DNA from: Tranzscheliella williamsii
Taxonomy: Eukaryota; Basidiomycota; Ustilaginomycetes; Ustilaginales; Ustilaginaceae
DNA: 64,000 nucleotides
NCBI GenBank assembly: GCA_023212725.1
Contig: JALBYF010000037.1
Span: 120,161 to 184,160 of the forward strand
Reading direction: 5' to 3'
In this document: in pieces, positions 51,694 through 62,905 of the stretch
Numbering within the stretch: the first letter of the stretch is position 1
How the letters are laid out: every line of letters starts with the position of its first letter
Notes under the pieces: generated by a model
Told to the model about the DNA's origin: nothing
Databases searched by the model: none
Seen by the model: only the letters and a program-made list of their open reading frames with translations
Made by a program: the position numbers and the translations under genes

Positions 51694-54600
51694 ATCTGAG
51701 ATTGTCACGACAGGTGGGATGTGACGGTGGCCGCTGAAGAGGTTTTGGGTTAGAGGGTTGTCTTGCGATCCTTGCGAGGCGATACCGAGACTGCAACAGC
51801 GCAGAATCTAGTAGGCGCGCATCCCGGACGGAGCCTTGGGCGGAAGAAACTGGGAGTATAAAGACCGAGAGAGGAAATCTTGCGTTGTAAAACAGTTTCC
51901 TCCCGATGACAACAGAGACTGACGGTGATCTGTGATCGCAGCGAGAGCCGGAACAAGGGTTGGCACAGCTTCTCTCCGAAGCTATCGTCACTAGGCGACT
52001 AAAAGCGATAAGAATACTCGGCCAACGACAGATGTACTCGTTGATGGATTCGCAAAGCGAGCGGTTTCGCTGCCAGAGAGGTCAAGCGGACTTCTGCACC
52101 AGAGACCAGCTGCGGTGGAAGTAGAAGCGTAGAGAGGGGCGCTGACTGCTCGCAGGTCGAACTGTGCGCAGGACCACGGATGATGCTGGCACAACAGTAG
52201 TGATGGAGTGTCGACGTGGCTGTTCGTCCCGTAAAGCAAATTGAGGAGATAACTTGTTCTAGGTGTTATCGGCGGCGGTAGTTTAGCGAAAGCGGTCCGG
52301 GCGATAGGTAGTGCAGGACCGTCAAAGTCGGGACGAATGCTACAAAGGCTGATGAAGAGACGCCGGTCGAGTGAGAGGCGGGTCAGCAGGTAGGGTGGGG
52401 GGTTGACCCAGTATCACCCGCTTCTAAAGAGCGGGGGGCGGTTAGCTTGAAAAGACGAGGCGGAGAAAGACGTGGTGCGATGAGATGCTCTGGCAACTGG
52501 ACATGGGATTGCAAGGTAGAAGACGCGGGGACGGTCAAAGCACAGTGCGTCGTGATGAAGCAAAGTTCGGGCCGTACTCGCTGGGAGAGATCTCCACTTG
52601 GCCGATTGAGATGTGATAAGGGGGAGAAGAGGTGCAGAAAACTGACGAGCTGCAGACCAAGGGCGAAAGAAATGGAAGACGGGAGGAATGGCCGTTCAAG
52701 GGTGAGGCTGCCCTGCGTTCCGGGAACGAGCTGCGTGCGTATGGCTGTAGAGGTGGTCGGGGTCGCGAGGTGGAAAGTCTGGGTGCATGCAGGGTGCAGA
52801 TAGGAAAAACGAGTTGGCGGAAATCTATGTTGCGATGAACAGATGAACAAGGTGGTAACAGACAGCGAGCGATGCGATAGCAAGTATATCGACTATGTAT
52901 GGTCCGGTTGCTGCAAGCTGCATGGGCTGCACGTCTTGATCCGTAGCTGCACCGCAAGCCGCTGGGTGGTAAGGTGGGTGTATGTTTCGTGCCCTGCGCC
53001 AATACACAGCTATTTCGGTGTGTGTGCTGCCCACTTATGAGGCGTCGTTAAATCCGTCCAATGATTTCAACTGTTGAAGCGGCGAGACCGGTAAGCTCCT
53101 TTGGGGTAGATGGTAGTGATGGGACATGAATGCCATCAATCAGTCAATCATGCTCTGGCAGATAGGAGGAGCATATGAGACACGACCATTGTGAGTATCA
53201 CAAGTCGTGATTACTCGGTTACTGACCAGGGATGCTCTGCTGGAGAACATTAACCGCTAAAGTCAATCGCTACAGTCCATCGCTACAAGTCCATCGGGCT
53301 GTCTCTGCACTGAGCCGAAAAAAGGTCTCTCTTCACAACAAGGTTGTCGGGTCCCCTGTCAGGGTCTCGGCTCAGTTTTTTCTTTTTCGCTTGGCTCTAG
53401 AACCTGGTCGGGCCAGCTCATCCTTTGCCCGCCTCGGAAGTGCCTCAAGCAGATGCACAATGACCGATTGGGCTATTTCACCCCGCCTTGGCCGTAGCCT
53501 TGCCATAGAAGCGTAAGCTCGGGGAACTTCGCTTGCCAGCGACGATAGCCGGGATGGGTCTTCTTTCCGTAATCACGCACATTCGCACTATCGCCGTTAA
53601 TACTGTCCTTTTAGCGGAAGCAGCCGAGTATGCAAGTCAATGAGACGAGGACTGCTGTCTCCCGCTTTTACGGACCCTTGGTCCATGCAAATAGCGGCTT
53701 GGCGAAGAGGCTCTCACCAGCCGTCTGAGGGGTCACCTATTGCAACATACATAAATCTTTCGAGCTGAGGCGAGTTGCCGTCTGCCAAGAGAGATATCAG
53801 TCCGACAGACCTCATAGCCAGATCTCATCCAGACGAGTCGCTTTGGTCCGGTATAGGTACCACTGGTAGGGTTGCCAAGACTACCGGTCCTTATTGCACA
53901 ATAGAGATTGCAAGAGGCCAAGAGGAGTGCAGCGTGCCGGTCTGAATTGATTTGACGCGATAAAGGCGACACGCGCTCTTCCGTGCTGCGCAGACGCCTG
54001 CTGGAGTACATGTGCTCGAGTATTGCAATGCTGGCAAGGCGCCCAGATTGGTTCGACACGCGGTTACCGCTGTCCCGTGAAGTGGTGCTATGTAGACGGA
54101 CATCCAACCATCCTCTCTGGTGCTCCACACTTCCATGCCATTTCCGGTTACCACGCCGTTGTGCTCGGTGTAGAGGCCAGATTTCTTTTTATCCTATCAC
54201 ATGTCAACTGGGGCCAGTACCACTATCTCTCTTATACAGTGCTGGATAGTGACATTGTCAGAACTCCGCTCTCAACGTGTGGACTTGCTGACGCGCTGAA
54301 GAATGTCCAGGCACCCACTCCGGGTCCATGCTCACGGCAGAATTGCAAGCGAGTACCTAGGCTAGCTGTGCGGGCGTTCTGCATGCGCGACTTGCACATC
54401 TGCCGAGTACACGTCAGACGAACGAGAATAACGCCATGCCGTGCCCCGTCCAAAGGGCAGAGTACGCGATAGGCACAGAATTGTACAATATAGCGCTTGT
54501 GCCGATTTTTGCTCCCGTGCCGATAGGCTGCAAGAGTCTAAGGAGCTCCGCACGGGGAATCCGTCCCGAGACCGTGGCTGGTGATAGAGAGGAATGGTTT

Positions 54601-55516
54601 CCAAACCTGTTCTTTTGGCCAGAAGTCCCAGCCAGATCAGGTTTGGGCGCTCGAGCAACTCCATGCTGCTTTCCGCTGTCTTCATGGACTTTGCGAGCCC
54701 AGTAGCTACAAGAAAGGATACTTGATCTTGTTCACTACGATCCGCAGCGTCTGGTTGAGGAACCAAACCATCATGAGACACACAACTGGGCCTGCGTATA
54801 TACCACACGCTTACCACCGCCTGAAGCACTGTGCGAAAACCTTACGGCAAGGGATCACCCTTATTTGTTGCTTCCCCACTCAAGGACCCTGAACGGCTGC
54901 ACTATTACCGCGGAATACATACTGATATTACTTTGGACAAGCGGGTCCTTACGCGTAAACTGCACGTGATCTGGAGCTTGGCTTCGGCAAACGTGTGACA
55001 GACGATTAGTCATGTCGTCGTTGTAAATTCACCTGCGAACTGTGAACCTTCAGGGTAAGCACGTCATCTAGTGCCAGAATGGCGCCTTTATCCCATCTGT
55101 CGCCTGCCTTTCCCTCGAACCAAGGTGGCCGTCCAAGGTGGCCATATTCCGAAAGGTGTCATCATGGCGCCTTGTGATGGCATACTCTATGGGCCGCGAA
55201 GACTTTCTGTCGAATGTTCAGGCTGTGTGGTGCAACCAAGCTACATTTGTGGAACTGCGGTCCTGCGTTTTAGGAGGGGTTAGGTGGGCGTTTCGAGGCT
55301 CTCTGCATGTGAATTGCTGAGTCCGGTGCTTCTAACAGGCTGGCGGGCTACGCTAATGCCATCTGGGAAGGCTCGGCTGCACGGACGTTGAACATTATTG
55401 CCGCGACGGTCTTCCAGGTGGAAAGCTTTACATACTTGAGTCGCTCCAATCTTCTCATTCACAGCCTCTCTCCTCCCTCTCACTCTCAACATCACCCCTC
55501 TGCCAATTTTTCCAAC
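51694..55516. other. Gene-poor 3.8 kb stretch
   Basis: The Rab leader (minus strand, very pyrimidine-rich, about 51750-52950) probably occupies the left third. The rest carries only short frames: a plus-strand one at 54023-54472 reads somewhat protein-like (GYHAVVLGVEARFLFILSH) but has no recognised family, and neighbouring frames are broken. The right end is the peroxiredoxin promoter; TTAGTCA at 55006-55012 resembles a Yap1-type oxidative-stress site. Near 55122-55145, AGGTGGCC is directly repeated. Confidence 0.4.
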
Positions 55517-56287
55517 ATGCCTGGCCTTCGACTCGGATCCATTGCTCCCAACTTTACCGCTGAGACCACTCAGTAAGTATACGACGCTGTTCTCCTCTTG
55601 CCATTTGTGACTTGGGTTGTGATGCAGGCGGAACATTGTGGATAGTTTACTGATTGTCGCTTTTGGCTCTTCTCCAGGGGTGTGATCAACTTCCACGAAT
55701 ATCTTGGCGACTCGTGGGGCATCCTCTTCTCGCACCCGGATGACTTCACGCCCGTTTGCACCACCGAGCTGGGCGAGGTGGCACGAAAGGATGCCGAGTT
55801 CAAGAAGCGCGGCGTCAAGGTGATTGGCTTGTCTGCCAATGACATTGCCTCGCACGATGCCTGGATCAAGGACATCAACGACGTTGGCAAGACTACCGTC
55901 AACTTTCCCATTATCGGCGACAAGGACCGCAAGGTCGCCACCGAGTACGACATGCTGGACGCGCTGGACCCTACCAACGTGGATGCTAAGGGCATGCCCA
56001 TGACGGTGCGCGACGTCTTTGTCATCGACCCCAAGAAGGTGATCCGCCTCAAGATCTCGTACCCCGCCTCCACCGGCCGCCACTTTGACGAGATCTTGCG
56101 CGTCATCGACTCGCTCCAGCTCGGTGACAAGTACCGCGTCACCACCCCCGTCAACTGGCAGAAGGGCGACAACGTCATCGTCCACCCCTCTGTCCAGGGC
56201 GCCGAGGCAGACAAGCTCTTCCCCGGCTACGAGACCGTTAAGCCCTACCTCCGATTCACCAAGGACCCCTCCGGCGCCTCCGCCTAA
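55517..56287 (+). CDS. 1-Cys peroxiredoxin (Prx6 type)
   Basis: Thiol peroxidase reducing H2O2 and organic or lipid hydroperoxides. Two exons: 55517..55572 and 55678..56287; intron 55573..55677 (GTAAGT...TCCAG, 105 nt) with a TACTGAT branch-point-like site. Joined length 221 aa, the usual Prx6 size. Exon 1 gives MPGLRLGSIAPNFTAETT. Exon 2 holds the active site HPDDFTPVCTTELGE with the peroxidatic Cys at about residue 49. The later conserved block runs GLSANDIASHDAWIKDI, FPIIGDKDRKVATEYDMLD, VFVIDPKKVIRL and the TPVNWQKGDNVIVHPSV extension diagnostic of Prx6. No resolving Cys is evident. No clear targeting signal, so cytosolic is likely; mitochondrial relatives (yeast Prx1) exist. Confidence 0.94.
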
Positions 56288-56688
56288 GCGCGACCCGCCA
56301 CGCTTCTCATAAAACCTCACCTGTCGCTCGTCAATCGTGGCTACGTCCGCTAGGATTGCTAGATGCACTAACATCATCGTATCACTGGATCTGCTTCGTA
56401 CGCGTGCCTAGGAGCCCGGCAAAACCAGTCGCTGCGAGGGACAAATATCGGTACACAGGCATGTGCAGACAATGAGGCAAGGGTCTAATGTACAGATATG
56501 CGGGACAACTGCATGCTGGGAAGGAAAGAAAAACAAGCCATCTATGCGATGTGACCGGTCGAACGTGACAGTCGAGTCACAGTTCGAGCGAGGTGAGCGG
56601 GAGAGGTGAAGAGGGCGCAAGAGAGGTATGGGAAATTGGAGATAACATGGGACGGGCGGTGTAAAGGATGACGGAGAACTCTATCTGT
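56288..56688. other. Intergenic between convergent Prx and AMMECR1 genes
   Basis: 401 bp between convergent stop codons, presumably both 3' UTRs. No gene recognised. Confidence 0.5.
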
Positions 56689-57498
56689 CTACGCGTGCTG
56701 CTGCTGCTCAGACTTCCAGCTAGCATACTCAGCATATGTCTTATAGACCTTGTCGGACCGGTATCTCCTGACCCTCAAGGCGTTCCTGACATCGGGGGTA
56801 ATTTTGCCGTTGTAGCCGGCCTTTCTGATGGCAGAATCGATGGCCTCTTCTTTGGTCCAACCCTGGGCAGGCATGACATCGGGCAGATAGGTGGCGGTGA
56901 GGAAGGTGGGGCCGGAAAAGGAACTCTTGGACTTCTTCAGCGATGCTAATTGCGCGGGGGTCGATGTGCCTGACGCAGAGCCTGAAGATGAGCTGGCGCT
57001 GTCGTCGTTGCCACCGGCAAGTAGCGACTTGGGCGCGAGAGCCGGGTTAGGAAGATGGATGTAAATGCCGTGGGTGCCGATATCCCAGTCGAGATAGTCG
57101 TCGCAGTCCTCGAAAGCGGTCAGCAGGGAGACGCCGCACTCAAGCCTGGGGAGTTCAGCAGCCGTAATGGGAGAAAACCTGCGATCCTTGAAGGCAGCAA
57201 TCACGGCGTACTCGGCCAGACCCTGCTTCAAAGGATAGGGCTCAAACGTGCCGATGCATCCTCGCAGCCTTGATGATGGGGTAGAAGATGATGCGGAGAG
57301 CAATCGACGCGCTGCTGAGGCTTGCGGGAAGATGTTCCAAGTGACAAAAAGGGGAAATTCTTGGCCATCATCCTCAAACGGGACAGGCAGATCGTCTGAA
57401 CTGTCACCATTCAGCTCATGCTCGATAGCGGAGAAGCAGTAGTAACAATGTTCAGCCAGGGCAGCTGATGCAGGAAACGTAGGTTCGGCGGTAGCCAT
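56689..57498 (-). CDS. AMMECR1-domain protein
   Basis: 269 aa, single exon. The ATG at 57498 (AGCCATGG) is the first in frame. The AMMECR1 domain covers most of the protein: HCYYCFSAIEHEL at the N-terminus, the invariant LRGCIGTF (about residue 90), GLAEYAVIAAFKDRRFSPI, then LPRLECGVSLLTAFED. The domain continues with DWDIGTHGIYIHL, FLTATYLPDVMPAQGW and IRKAGYNGKI. A Ser/Gly-rich insert of about 30 residues breaks the domain near 170-205. The family is conserved from archaea to humans; the LRGCIG block forms a surface groove but the biochemical activity is unknown, so no reaction is assigned. It converges on the peroxiredoxin gene. Confidence 0.93.
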   Translation of the reverse strand: MATAEPTFPASAALAEHCYYCFSAIEHELNGDSSDDLPVPFEDDGQEFPLFVTWNIFPQASAARRLLSASSSTPSSRLRGCIGTFEPYPLKQGLAEYAVIAAFKDRRFSPITAAELPRLECGVSLLTAFEDCDDYLDWDIGTHGIYIHLPNPALAPKSLLAGGNDDSASSSSGSASGTSTPAQLASLKKSKSSFSGPTFLTATYLPDVMPAQGWTKEEAIDSAIRKAGYNGKITPDVRNALRVRRYRSDKVYKTYAEYASWKSEQQQHA

Positions 57499-58499
57499 GG
57501 CTAGCAGAATGCAAATCTGTAGAGAGAGTAAAGACTGGTTGTTGCAATGTACTGGAGCGGGTACTTGCTGAGGTTGGTGTGGGTGTGGTAGGTGTTTTCT
57601 CACTGTCGCAATGGTTACGAAGTTCGTATCGAGCTGGAATCAAGAGGAGTGGAAGAGGGACGCAAATACTCGCTGGCAACGGAAGTGAACTTGAACGCCG
57701 GCTACAATAGAGTCGAAGCCCGTGGAATAGTGGGATAGGAGTCGGGTGGGTGGCAAAGGGCAAGAGCAGCGTCTATAGGGGGGGTGGCGGCACTATTGTG
57801 AGCCGCTAAAAGCTGTGGGAAAGCTTATCTTGGTACAAAGCAGAAATCGGGCATGTGGCCCTCATCTTGATCGGGCTTAAAGGATCGGGAATCGACAATT
57901 TGCGTTAGCAAACACAGTGTGGACCTCTCGCACGAGTAAGGACGAGGTCTGCTTCAGCTACGTTCTGCAAAGACGATTTGTGTCTTTAGCTTGGGTCGAC
58001 TGGAAATGACATCAGCACGCGGGGTCAGTACGGGGACGTGCGCTGGATGAACTCACATCAACGTGTCACGACCCCTCGCTTCAAAATTGTGAATGGCATT
58101 CAGGGCCTCCACAGAGATGTATGGTATAGTCACTCTGCATAGCTGTTTGGCTTCTGCTCAGTTTACAAGCAAGCACCCGCGTTACCGTTCCGTGCGCCAA
58201 CATTGAAATTCTTTCGGGGCCACCGCTAGTGACGATATGGCTACAGGATGGTATTCGCCTGGGCTTGTATTTGCTAGATGGACTCGTAAAGTTCTACCAA
58301 TTTCAGCTCTGCAGTCTGCAAGCCGTACGTCGTTGTCGGCTGCGCGCCGAGCCGCTCATACCCGGCTAGTCTGATGGCGTCTCGTATCGCTCCCTGCTGC
58401 GATTACAAATAGGACGTTAATGCAGCTCGATCCCTGCTCCACTCCCTCCATCTTGTTTCTCCATCCCGCTTCTCACCCATTCGACACGTTCTGCCCAAC
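57499..58499. other. Divergent promoter region AMMECR1 / TspO
   Basis: 1.0 kb between divergent start codons. Pyrimidine-rich leader-like sequence precedes the TspO ATG. No operator or gene recognised. Confidence 0.5.
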
Positions 58500-59301
58500 A
58501 TGTCTAACCTTCCAGGACTTCTCATTGACATCGTAAGTATTGCAATTTCTTTCGATATTTATTCATTTCCCTTGCCTTACAGCCGTGCAGAGATACTGTC
58601 ATCTACGGCCAAGAGCAAGGTTTGGTCTGGGCGTAATTCGACTACGCTGTTCCAAAAAGCCTTGAATCGTCGAATGGCTACTGACTTCCATTGTGCGCAC
58701 CTTTGTATACACCCGTATCATGTCGTCTGAACGCTTTTCTCTTTCCATCGCGCCTGTTCAGCCCCGTAACCCTATCCTCGCGGTCGGTATCCCCGTCGCT
58801 GTAGGCGTCCTCAACGGATTCGCTACCAAGGGCTCGAACTACTCTCCCGATTCGGTCTGGTACAAGTCGCTCAAGAAGCCCAGCCTCAACCCCCCCAACA
58901 GCTACTATGGCATTGTCTGGCCCGCGCTCTATGCCTCCATGGGCTGGGCATCTCACTTGACCGTTAAGGCCCTCGACCGAACCCCGCCTGGCCTTGGACG
59001 AAACGTCGCCAAAAAGGCTCTTTCTCTCTACTGGATCCAGCTCGGCTTGAACGCCCTCTGGTCGCCTCTCTTCTTCGGCACTGGTAATGTCGGTCTCGCT
59101 CTTGTCAACATCGGCGCCCTGACCGGCACCGTTGGCTACTGGGCCGCTACCGTCAAGGACGTTGATGAGACCGCTGGTTACCTCGCCGTTCCTTACGTCG
59201 GCTGGTTGCTCTACGCCACCTACCTCAACGCCAGCATCTGGTGGCAGAACTACGGCTCTGCCAAGTTCGGAAAGCTGAAGAAGGATGCCAGGGACCTCTA
59301 A
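58500..59301 (+). CDS. TSPO: TspO/MBR translocator protein
   Basis: Five-helix membrane protein of mitochondria (outer membrane in animals) linked to porphyrin/heme and sterol handling. Two exons: 58500..58532 (MSNLPGLLIDI) and 58762..59301; intron 58533..58761 (GTAAGT...TTCAG, 229 nt), phase 0. Splicing places LLIDI next to PRNPILAVGIPVAVGVLNG, as the family requires; joined length 190 aa. Later blocks are WYKSLKKPSLNPPN, IVWPALYASMGWAS, QLGLNALWSPLFF, LVNIGALTGTVGYWAATV and YVGWLLYATYLNASIWW, giving five hydrophobic segments with the conserved Trp/Pro residues. The end of the intron is also open in frame from 58693, with an ATG at 58723, so an alternative N-terminus (MSSERFSLSIAPVQ) is possible. 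Converges on Vip1. Confidence 0.92.
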
Positions 59302-59568
59302 GTGAGATTCGGATCTTCCAATATAGCTCATAGCCCTTTTTAGGGTCCCAGCTTGCTTGTAATTGTAAGGCAGCGAAACGCGTTCCACTGCTCTCTACGC
59401 TCGGCTGGCCTGCTCAGCCAGGTCCCAACGCAACGGTGTTATTGAAGTGTGGGATGCCGCCAAGCGGCATCTATCGCTGTATTTGGATACCAAGGCAGGG
59501 TGACGGGTATCACAACGGGTATGTCTATGAGGGGGAAGGGAGCGGGAGTGTAAAAAATGCGGACAGCA

Positions 59569-62394
59569 TCAAGCTTGGCGGACGGAGCTTCGGTCGGTGT
59601 CTACGCTGTCTCGCCTGTTCTTGATGCGCATGAGCTGGCGGTCGGGGTCGTCCTGGCCGAAGAAGACGGTGGAGCCCTCGACCATGCCGCGGTGGACGTT
59701 GTGTTGGTCGCGGGAGCTGTGGGCCTCGAGCTTGTTGAGGGCGTCGTCGAAGTCCATGTGGGTGGTGAGCGGGCGGCGCGGGAGCGGGGTGAGCGCGTGG
59801 CGCGCGTCGAGGTTGATGTTCAGGATATTGCTCGAGTGTGCGCCCTCAGAGACGCTGATTAGCAGCGAGTACTGCTGCTGCTGTTGCGCCGCTGGCGTCG
59901 TCGACAGCGACGTGCTCGACGGGCTCTCGTGCAGGCTGCTCGCGGCGCTGCCCTCCCCGCCGTGCCCCGCCGATGAGTGCGAAGACCCGCCAGAGTTGCG
60001 CTCGTACACCTCGAACGTGATGCTGGCAAAGTAGTCCAGTGCTGGGATCCGCGCCATGACCACATTGAGCTCCGAAGCGAGCACCAGATTGAGCAGCGTG
60101 TGAATGTGGCTCTCTTTGGTGAAGTAGAGGCTGCAGATGCCTTTGCTCTCCTTGGCCCCTTTGAGATCCTCGACGATGTTGCGCAGCAGCGGCATCGAAG
60201 TCAGATACCCGATCTCCTCCTTCTCCTCGGCAGTGATGCCGTACTCGCGTGGGCAGATGAAGCTGAACATGATCAATGCTTTGCGGTACAGCTCGTGCAG
60301 CTGCGCTAGCGCCTTGTCCTTTTGGGTCTCTGAGCCAGCAGCGCCTTCCGGCGCCCGGATGCTGGGATCGGCGAAGATGGTCTCGATGAATTGGCGGTTG
60401 TGAAGGCCGTCGTGACTCAACATGTCATAGAGCTCTGACGAACGCGAAGGGTCGTGCGGATCCTCCTCGAAATCGTTGAACAGCTTCTCCCATCGCTCAC
60501 GGAAGAGCTGAGGCGTTTCGTGGGTGCACCAGCGCGTCTGGACTCGGTCAATGTTCTTGCCCAGCTGCTTGTAGTTGTCCCGCATAATGATGCGCAGCTT
60601 GCGCAGCAAGGCAGCGATGTCAACGGCAAGCTTAGCCGGAGGAGGCAGGTCTTCCGGCCAGTCGTCGGGAACCGTGTCCGCCTCGGAAAAGTCCGGACGG
60701 AGGCTTGCCTTGAGCTTCTTCTTGACTACGTCCATCACGTCCTTAGCAGCGTTGGAGTCATCAAGCAGGTCTTTGCGGATCACCATCTCTCTCTCGCCGT
60801 TGCACTCGTCGAGGAACGCTGCGGCAAAGATCTCAGCGGATGCCGTAACCCGCCGTTCCGAGGAGGTGTAAACGGTGCAGTTGGACAAGGCGTCGGCATT
60901 CATGATGATCATGTCCTTGCGCATGTTGACTCCGAAGTCCTTGGCCTGGTGGCGTGCGGCGTGCGAGAACTCACCGCCCCACTTGATGATCAGCTGCATC
61001 TTGGACAGCTCGTCGGTGGCCTTGTCGAAGCTTGGCTTAATTTGAACCTTGGTCCCGGGCATGTCTTTTTTCCGGTTGATGAGCTGAATGATCAGCTCAA
61101 GATCTTCCTTGTTGGATCCGGGCAGGCCAAGCGCCTCAGAGGCTGCGGTCGAGACAAGGTCAAGCTGAGTGCGGAGGATAATCTCTTCGCGCCGACCTTG
61201 CAGAAGGGCAATGAGCGGAGCAGCCCATGTTTCGGAGGGCTTGAAGGAACATTTAAGCTTTTGCTTCGGGGTCCGGTCACCGTGTCGGAACACGGTTACG
61301 GATGCCTTGAGATTCCAAGCAGATCTTTCCCTCTCCCTAGGGCTGACGCTTCCTAAGCCACCAATGCCAGTAGCGCCGATTGGTCGGCGAACGACGTTGT
61401 TCTTGCAGAATTTAGTGAGGATCTCTGCGCACTTGTCGTAGTAGAAATCATTACCTTTGACGAAACTCCAGCCGTTCACATCGATAACATAACTCTTGCC
61501 GCCAACGCGAAGGAGATCGAAGCCGCAAATGTTCTGTTTGAAGGCCTTAGAGATGTTAGTGGCCATTTTTATTTCTTCGTCGCTCAGCTTGGTGATGTAG
61601 CGGATCTCTTTACCGTCGGGGTTTCGTTTGACGACGCCGTCGACGACGGGGGACTTGCGAGTCTCCGCATGGACGAAGTGGGGGCCAATGGTGTAGATCT
61701 TGATGTCTTCGGCATTATCCACATCCATGAATTGTTCGTAGATATAGCTGCCGTCGGTGCGCGGATGGACCAGGTTAGGATCGTACTCGGAAGACTTGTT
61801 ACCGACCTTGCGAAAAAGACGCCTGCCTCCTCCTCCGCTGGCTTTGGGGAAGTAGATGTGAATGTTATGGTCCTCGCCGGAAACCGGTTTCTCGACATAG
61901 GGTTTCGTAATCCTGGCCTCTCCTATCACTAGCTGATCATATCCGTCGAGCTTGCACTCTTTGGGCTCACGGTTTTTCTTCAGGTCGACGCCGAGCCTTT
62001 TCTGGATATCTTGGAGGATTTGATCTTCGAGATCCGGGCCGCCGTCTCGATCGACCTCGAGCCTCCTGGGCGTGGGCACACCCACACTGTCGAGGATGGA
62101 GAGGACGGCTCTGCGATCCCACAGTACCTGCTGTAGACGAAGATCGTTGACGAGCACAGGCTTGCGAAGATCTGCGTAAGAAATGGCCTTGTCGAGCGGA
62201 AAGCCCGTGGAAAAGAAGGAGATGAGGACGTCGACAATAGGCCAGTCTTCCACCGGCTCATCGAGGATGACCTTCTCACCAAAGATGGTAACGTCAAACT
62301 CCTTGGTGTTGATGAGCCGGTTGAGAATATTTTGCATGGGCTTGGACCGCGCCTTGCGGTCCATAGCTGCAACGCCCAGTTGCATGCGCTCCAT
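59569..62394 (-). CDS. VIP1: Inositol hexakisphosphate kinase/phosphatase Vip1/Asp1 (PPIP5K)
   Basis: Bifunctional enzyme making and removing the 1-pyrophosphate of IP7/IP8; the kinase product regulates phosphate signalling, polarised growth and microtubules in fungi. 941 aa, single exon. The ATP-grasp kinase occupies about 1-335: LGVAAMDRKARSKPM, FEVTIF-type start, VNDLRLQQVLWDRRAVLSIL, YVEKPVSGEDHNIHIYF, GSYIYEQFMDVDNAEDIKIY and YVIDVNGWSFVKGND. The histidine-acid-phosphatase-like domain begins with VTVFRHGDRTPKQK (about residue 365-380) and runs to about 850, including SSERRVTASAEIFAAAFLDE. A Ser/Gln-rich insert with a QQQQQ run is near 855-870. Family members often have about 30 more N-terminal residues, so an upstream exon cannot be excluded. 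Its 5' end lies 168 bp from a transposable element. Confidence 0.95.
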   Translation of the reverse strand: MERMQLGVAAMDRKARSKPMQNILNRLINTKEFDVTIFGEKVILDEPVEDWPIVDVLISFFSTGFPLDKAISYADLRKPVLVNDLRLQQVLWDRRAVLSILDSVGVPTPRRLEVDRDGGPDLEDQILQDIQKRLGVDLKKNREPKECKLDGYDQLVIGEARITKPYVEKPVSGEDHNIHIYFPKASGGGGRRLFRKVGNKSSEYDPNLVHPRTDGSYIYEQFMDVDNAEDIKIYTIGPHFVHAETRKSPVVDGVVKRNPDGKEIRYITKLSDEEIKMATNISKAFKQNICGFDLLRVGGKSYVIDVNGWSFVKGNDFYYDKCAEILTKFCKNNVVRRPIGATGIGGLGSVSPRERERSAWNLKASVTVFRHGDRTPKQKLKCSFKPSETWAAPLIALLQGRREEIILRTQLDLVSTAASEALGLPGSNKEDLELIIQLINRKKDMPGTKVQIKPSFDKATDELSKMQLIIKWGGEFSHAARHQAKDFGVNMRKDMIIMNADALSNCTVYTSSERRVTASAEIFAAAFLDECNGEREMVIRKDLLDDSNAAKDVMDVVKKKLKASLRPDFSEADTVPDDWPEDLPPPAKLAVDIAALLRKLRIIMRDNYKQLGKNIDRVQTRWCTHETPQLFRERWEKLFNDFEEDPHDPSRSSELYDMLSHDGLHNRQFIETIFADPSIRAPEGAAGSETQKDKALAQLHELYRKALIMFSFICPREYGITAEEKEEIGYLTSMPLLRNIVEDLKGAKESKGICSLYFTKESHIHTLLNLVLASELNVVMARIPALDYFASITFEVYERNSGGSSHSSAGHGGEGSAASSLHESPSSTSLSTTPAAQQQQQYSLLISVSEGAHSSNILNINLDARHALTPLPRRPLTTHMDFDDALNKLEAHSSRDQHNVHRGMVEGSTVFFGQDDPDRQLMRIKNRRDSVDTDRSSVRQA

Positions 62395-62561
62395 GTTAGC
62401 ACAGCACCGACCACGGCGGGAAGAGGTGCTTGTGCAGCTACCACCACCAACCGACTAGCGCTCGGAATGGGAACGGGAACTGGCGTTGCAAATTGCAGTA
62501 GGATGTCGTTCGCAAGGGAGAAAGCATGAATGACTTGGAAAGACGAGCCCATTTGTCGGTC

Positions 62562-62616
62562 GGGGTTTGATAAAAACACGACAAAGATTGATCACCGCAC
62601 GACATTACCCGATAGC
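62562..62616 (+). repeat. Left terminal inverted repeat
   Basis: 55 bp, starts GGGGTTTGATAAAAACACG and ends CCCGATAGC; its reverse complement is found at 62851-62905 with about four differences. Confidence 0.9.
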
Positions 62617-62850
62617 GATCTTGCACGAGCGCTTTCACAACATTTGCTTCAGTCTGACATGAACACTGCCATTATGTTGTTTGACATTAAGCGATATCTA
62701 CAGCTGCCTCGTGTTGATGATCACGATACTACTTGAGAGTCAAATCAAGTGATGTCTACTAGAGAGTGTCGATGAGCTGCCACTCAGAGTTGTGATGAAT
62801 ACCATGTCTCTTGTCCCGGGTGAAGTCGCATCGGGCTAAGACTTTGCGCA

Positions 62851-62905
62851 GCTATCGGGAATTGTCGTGTGGTGATCAATCTTTGTCGTGTTTTTATCAA
62901 CCCCC
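62851..62905 (-). repeat. Right terminal inverted repeat
   Basis: 55 bp, reads GCTATCGGG at its inner end and TTTTTATCAACCCCC at its outer end; mirror of the left arm. Confidence 0.9.

Larger units (their letters stand above)
62562..62905. mobile_element. Short non-autonomous DNA element (MITE, Mutator-like?)
   Basis: 344-bp element bounded by 55-bp inverted repeats (62562-62616 and 62851-62905) with only about four mismatches. The arms begin GGGG(T/G)TTGATAAAAACACG. Directly outside are 9-bp sequences that match at 7 of 9 positions (62553-62561 TTGTCGGTC, 62906-62914 TTGTCGTTA). This looks like a degraded 9-bp target-site duplication, the length typical of Mutator-like elements. The interior has no coding frame of note. 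Family assignment is inference; the repeats are seen directly. Confidence 0.85.

Noticed and set aside
55280..56377. Two long minus-strand frames across the peroxiredoxin gene
   Set aside because: They run through the peroxiredoxin coding exon and intron and have no family resemblance.
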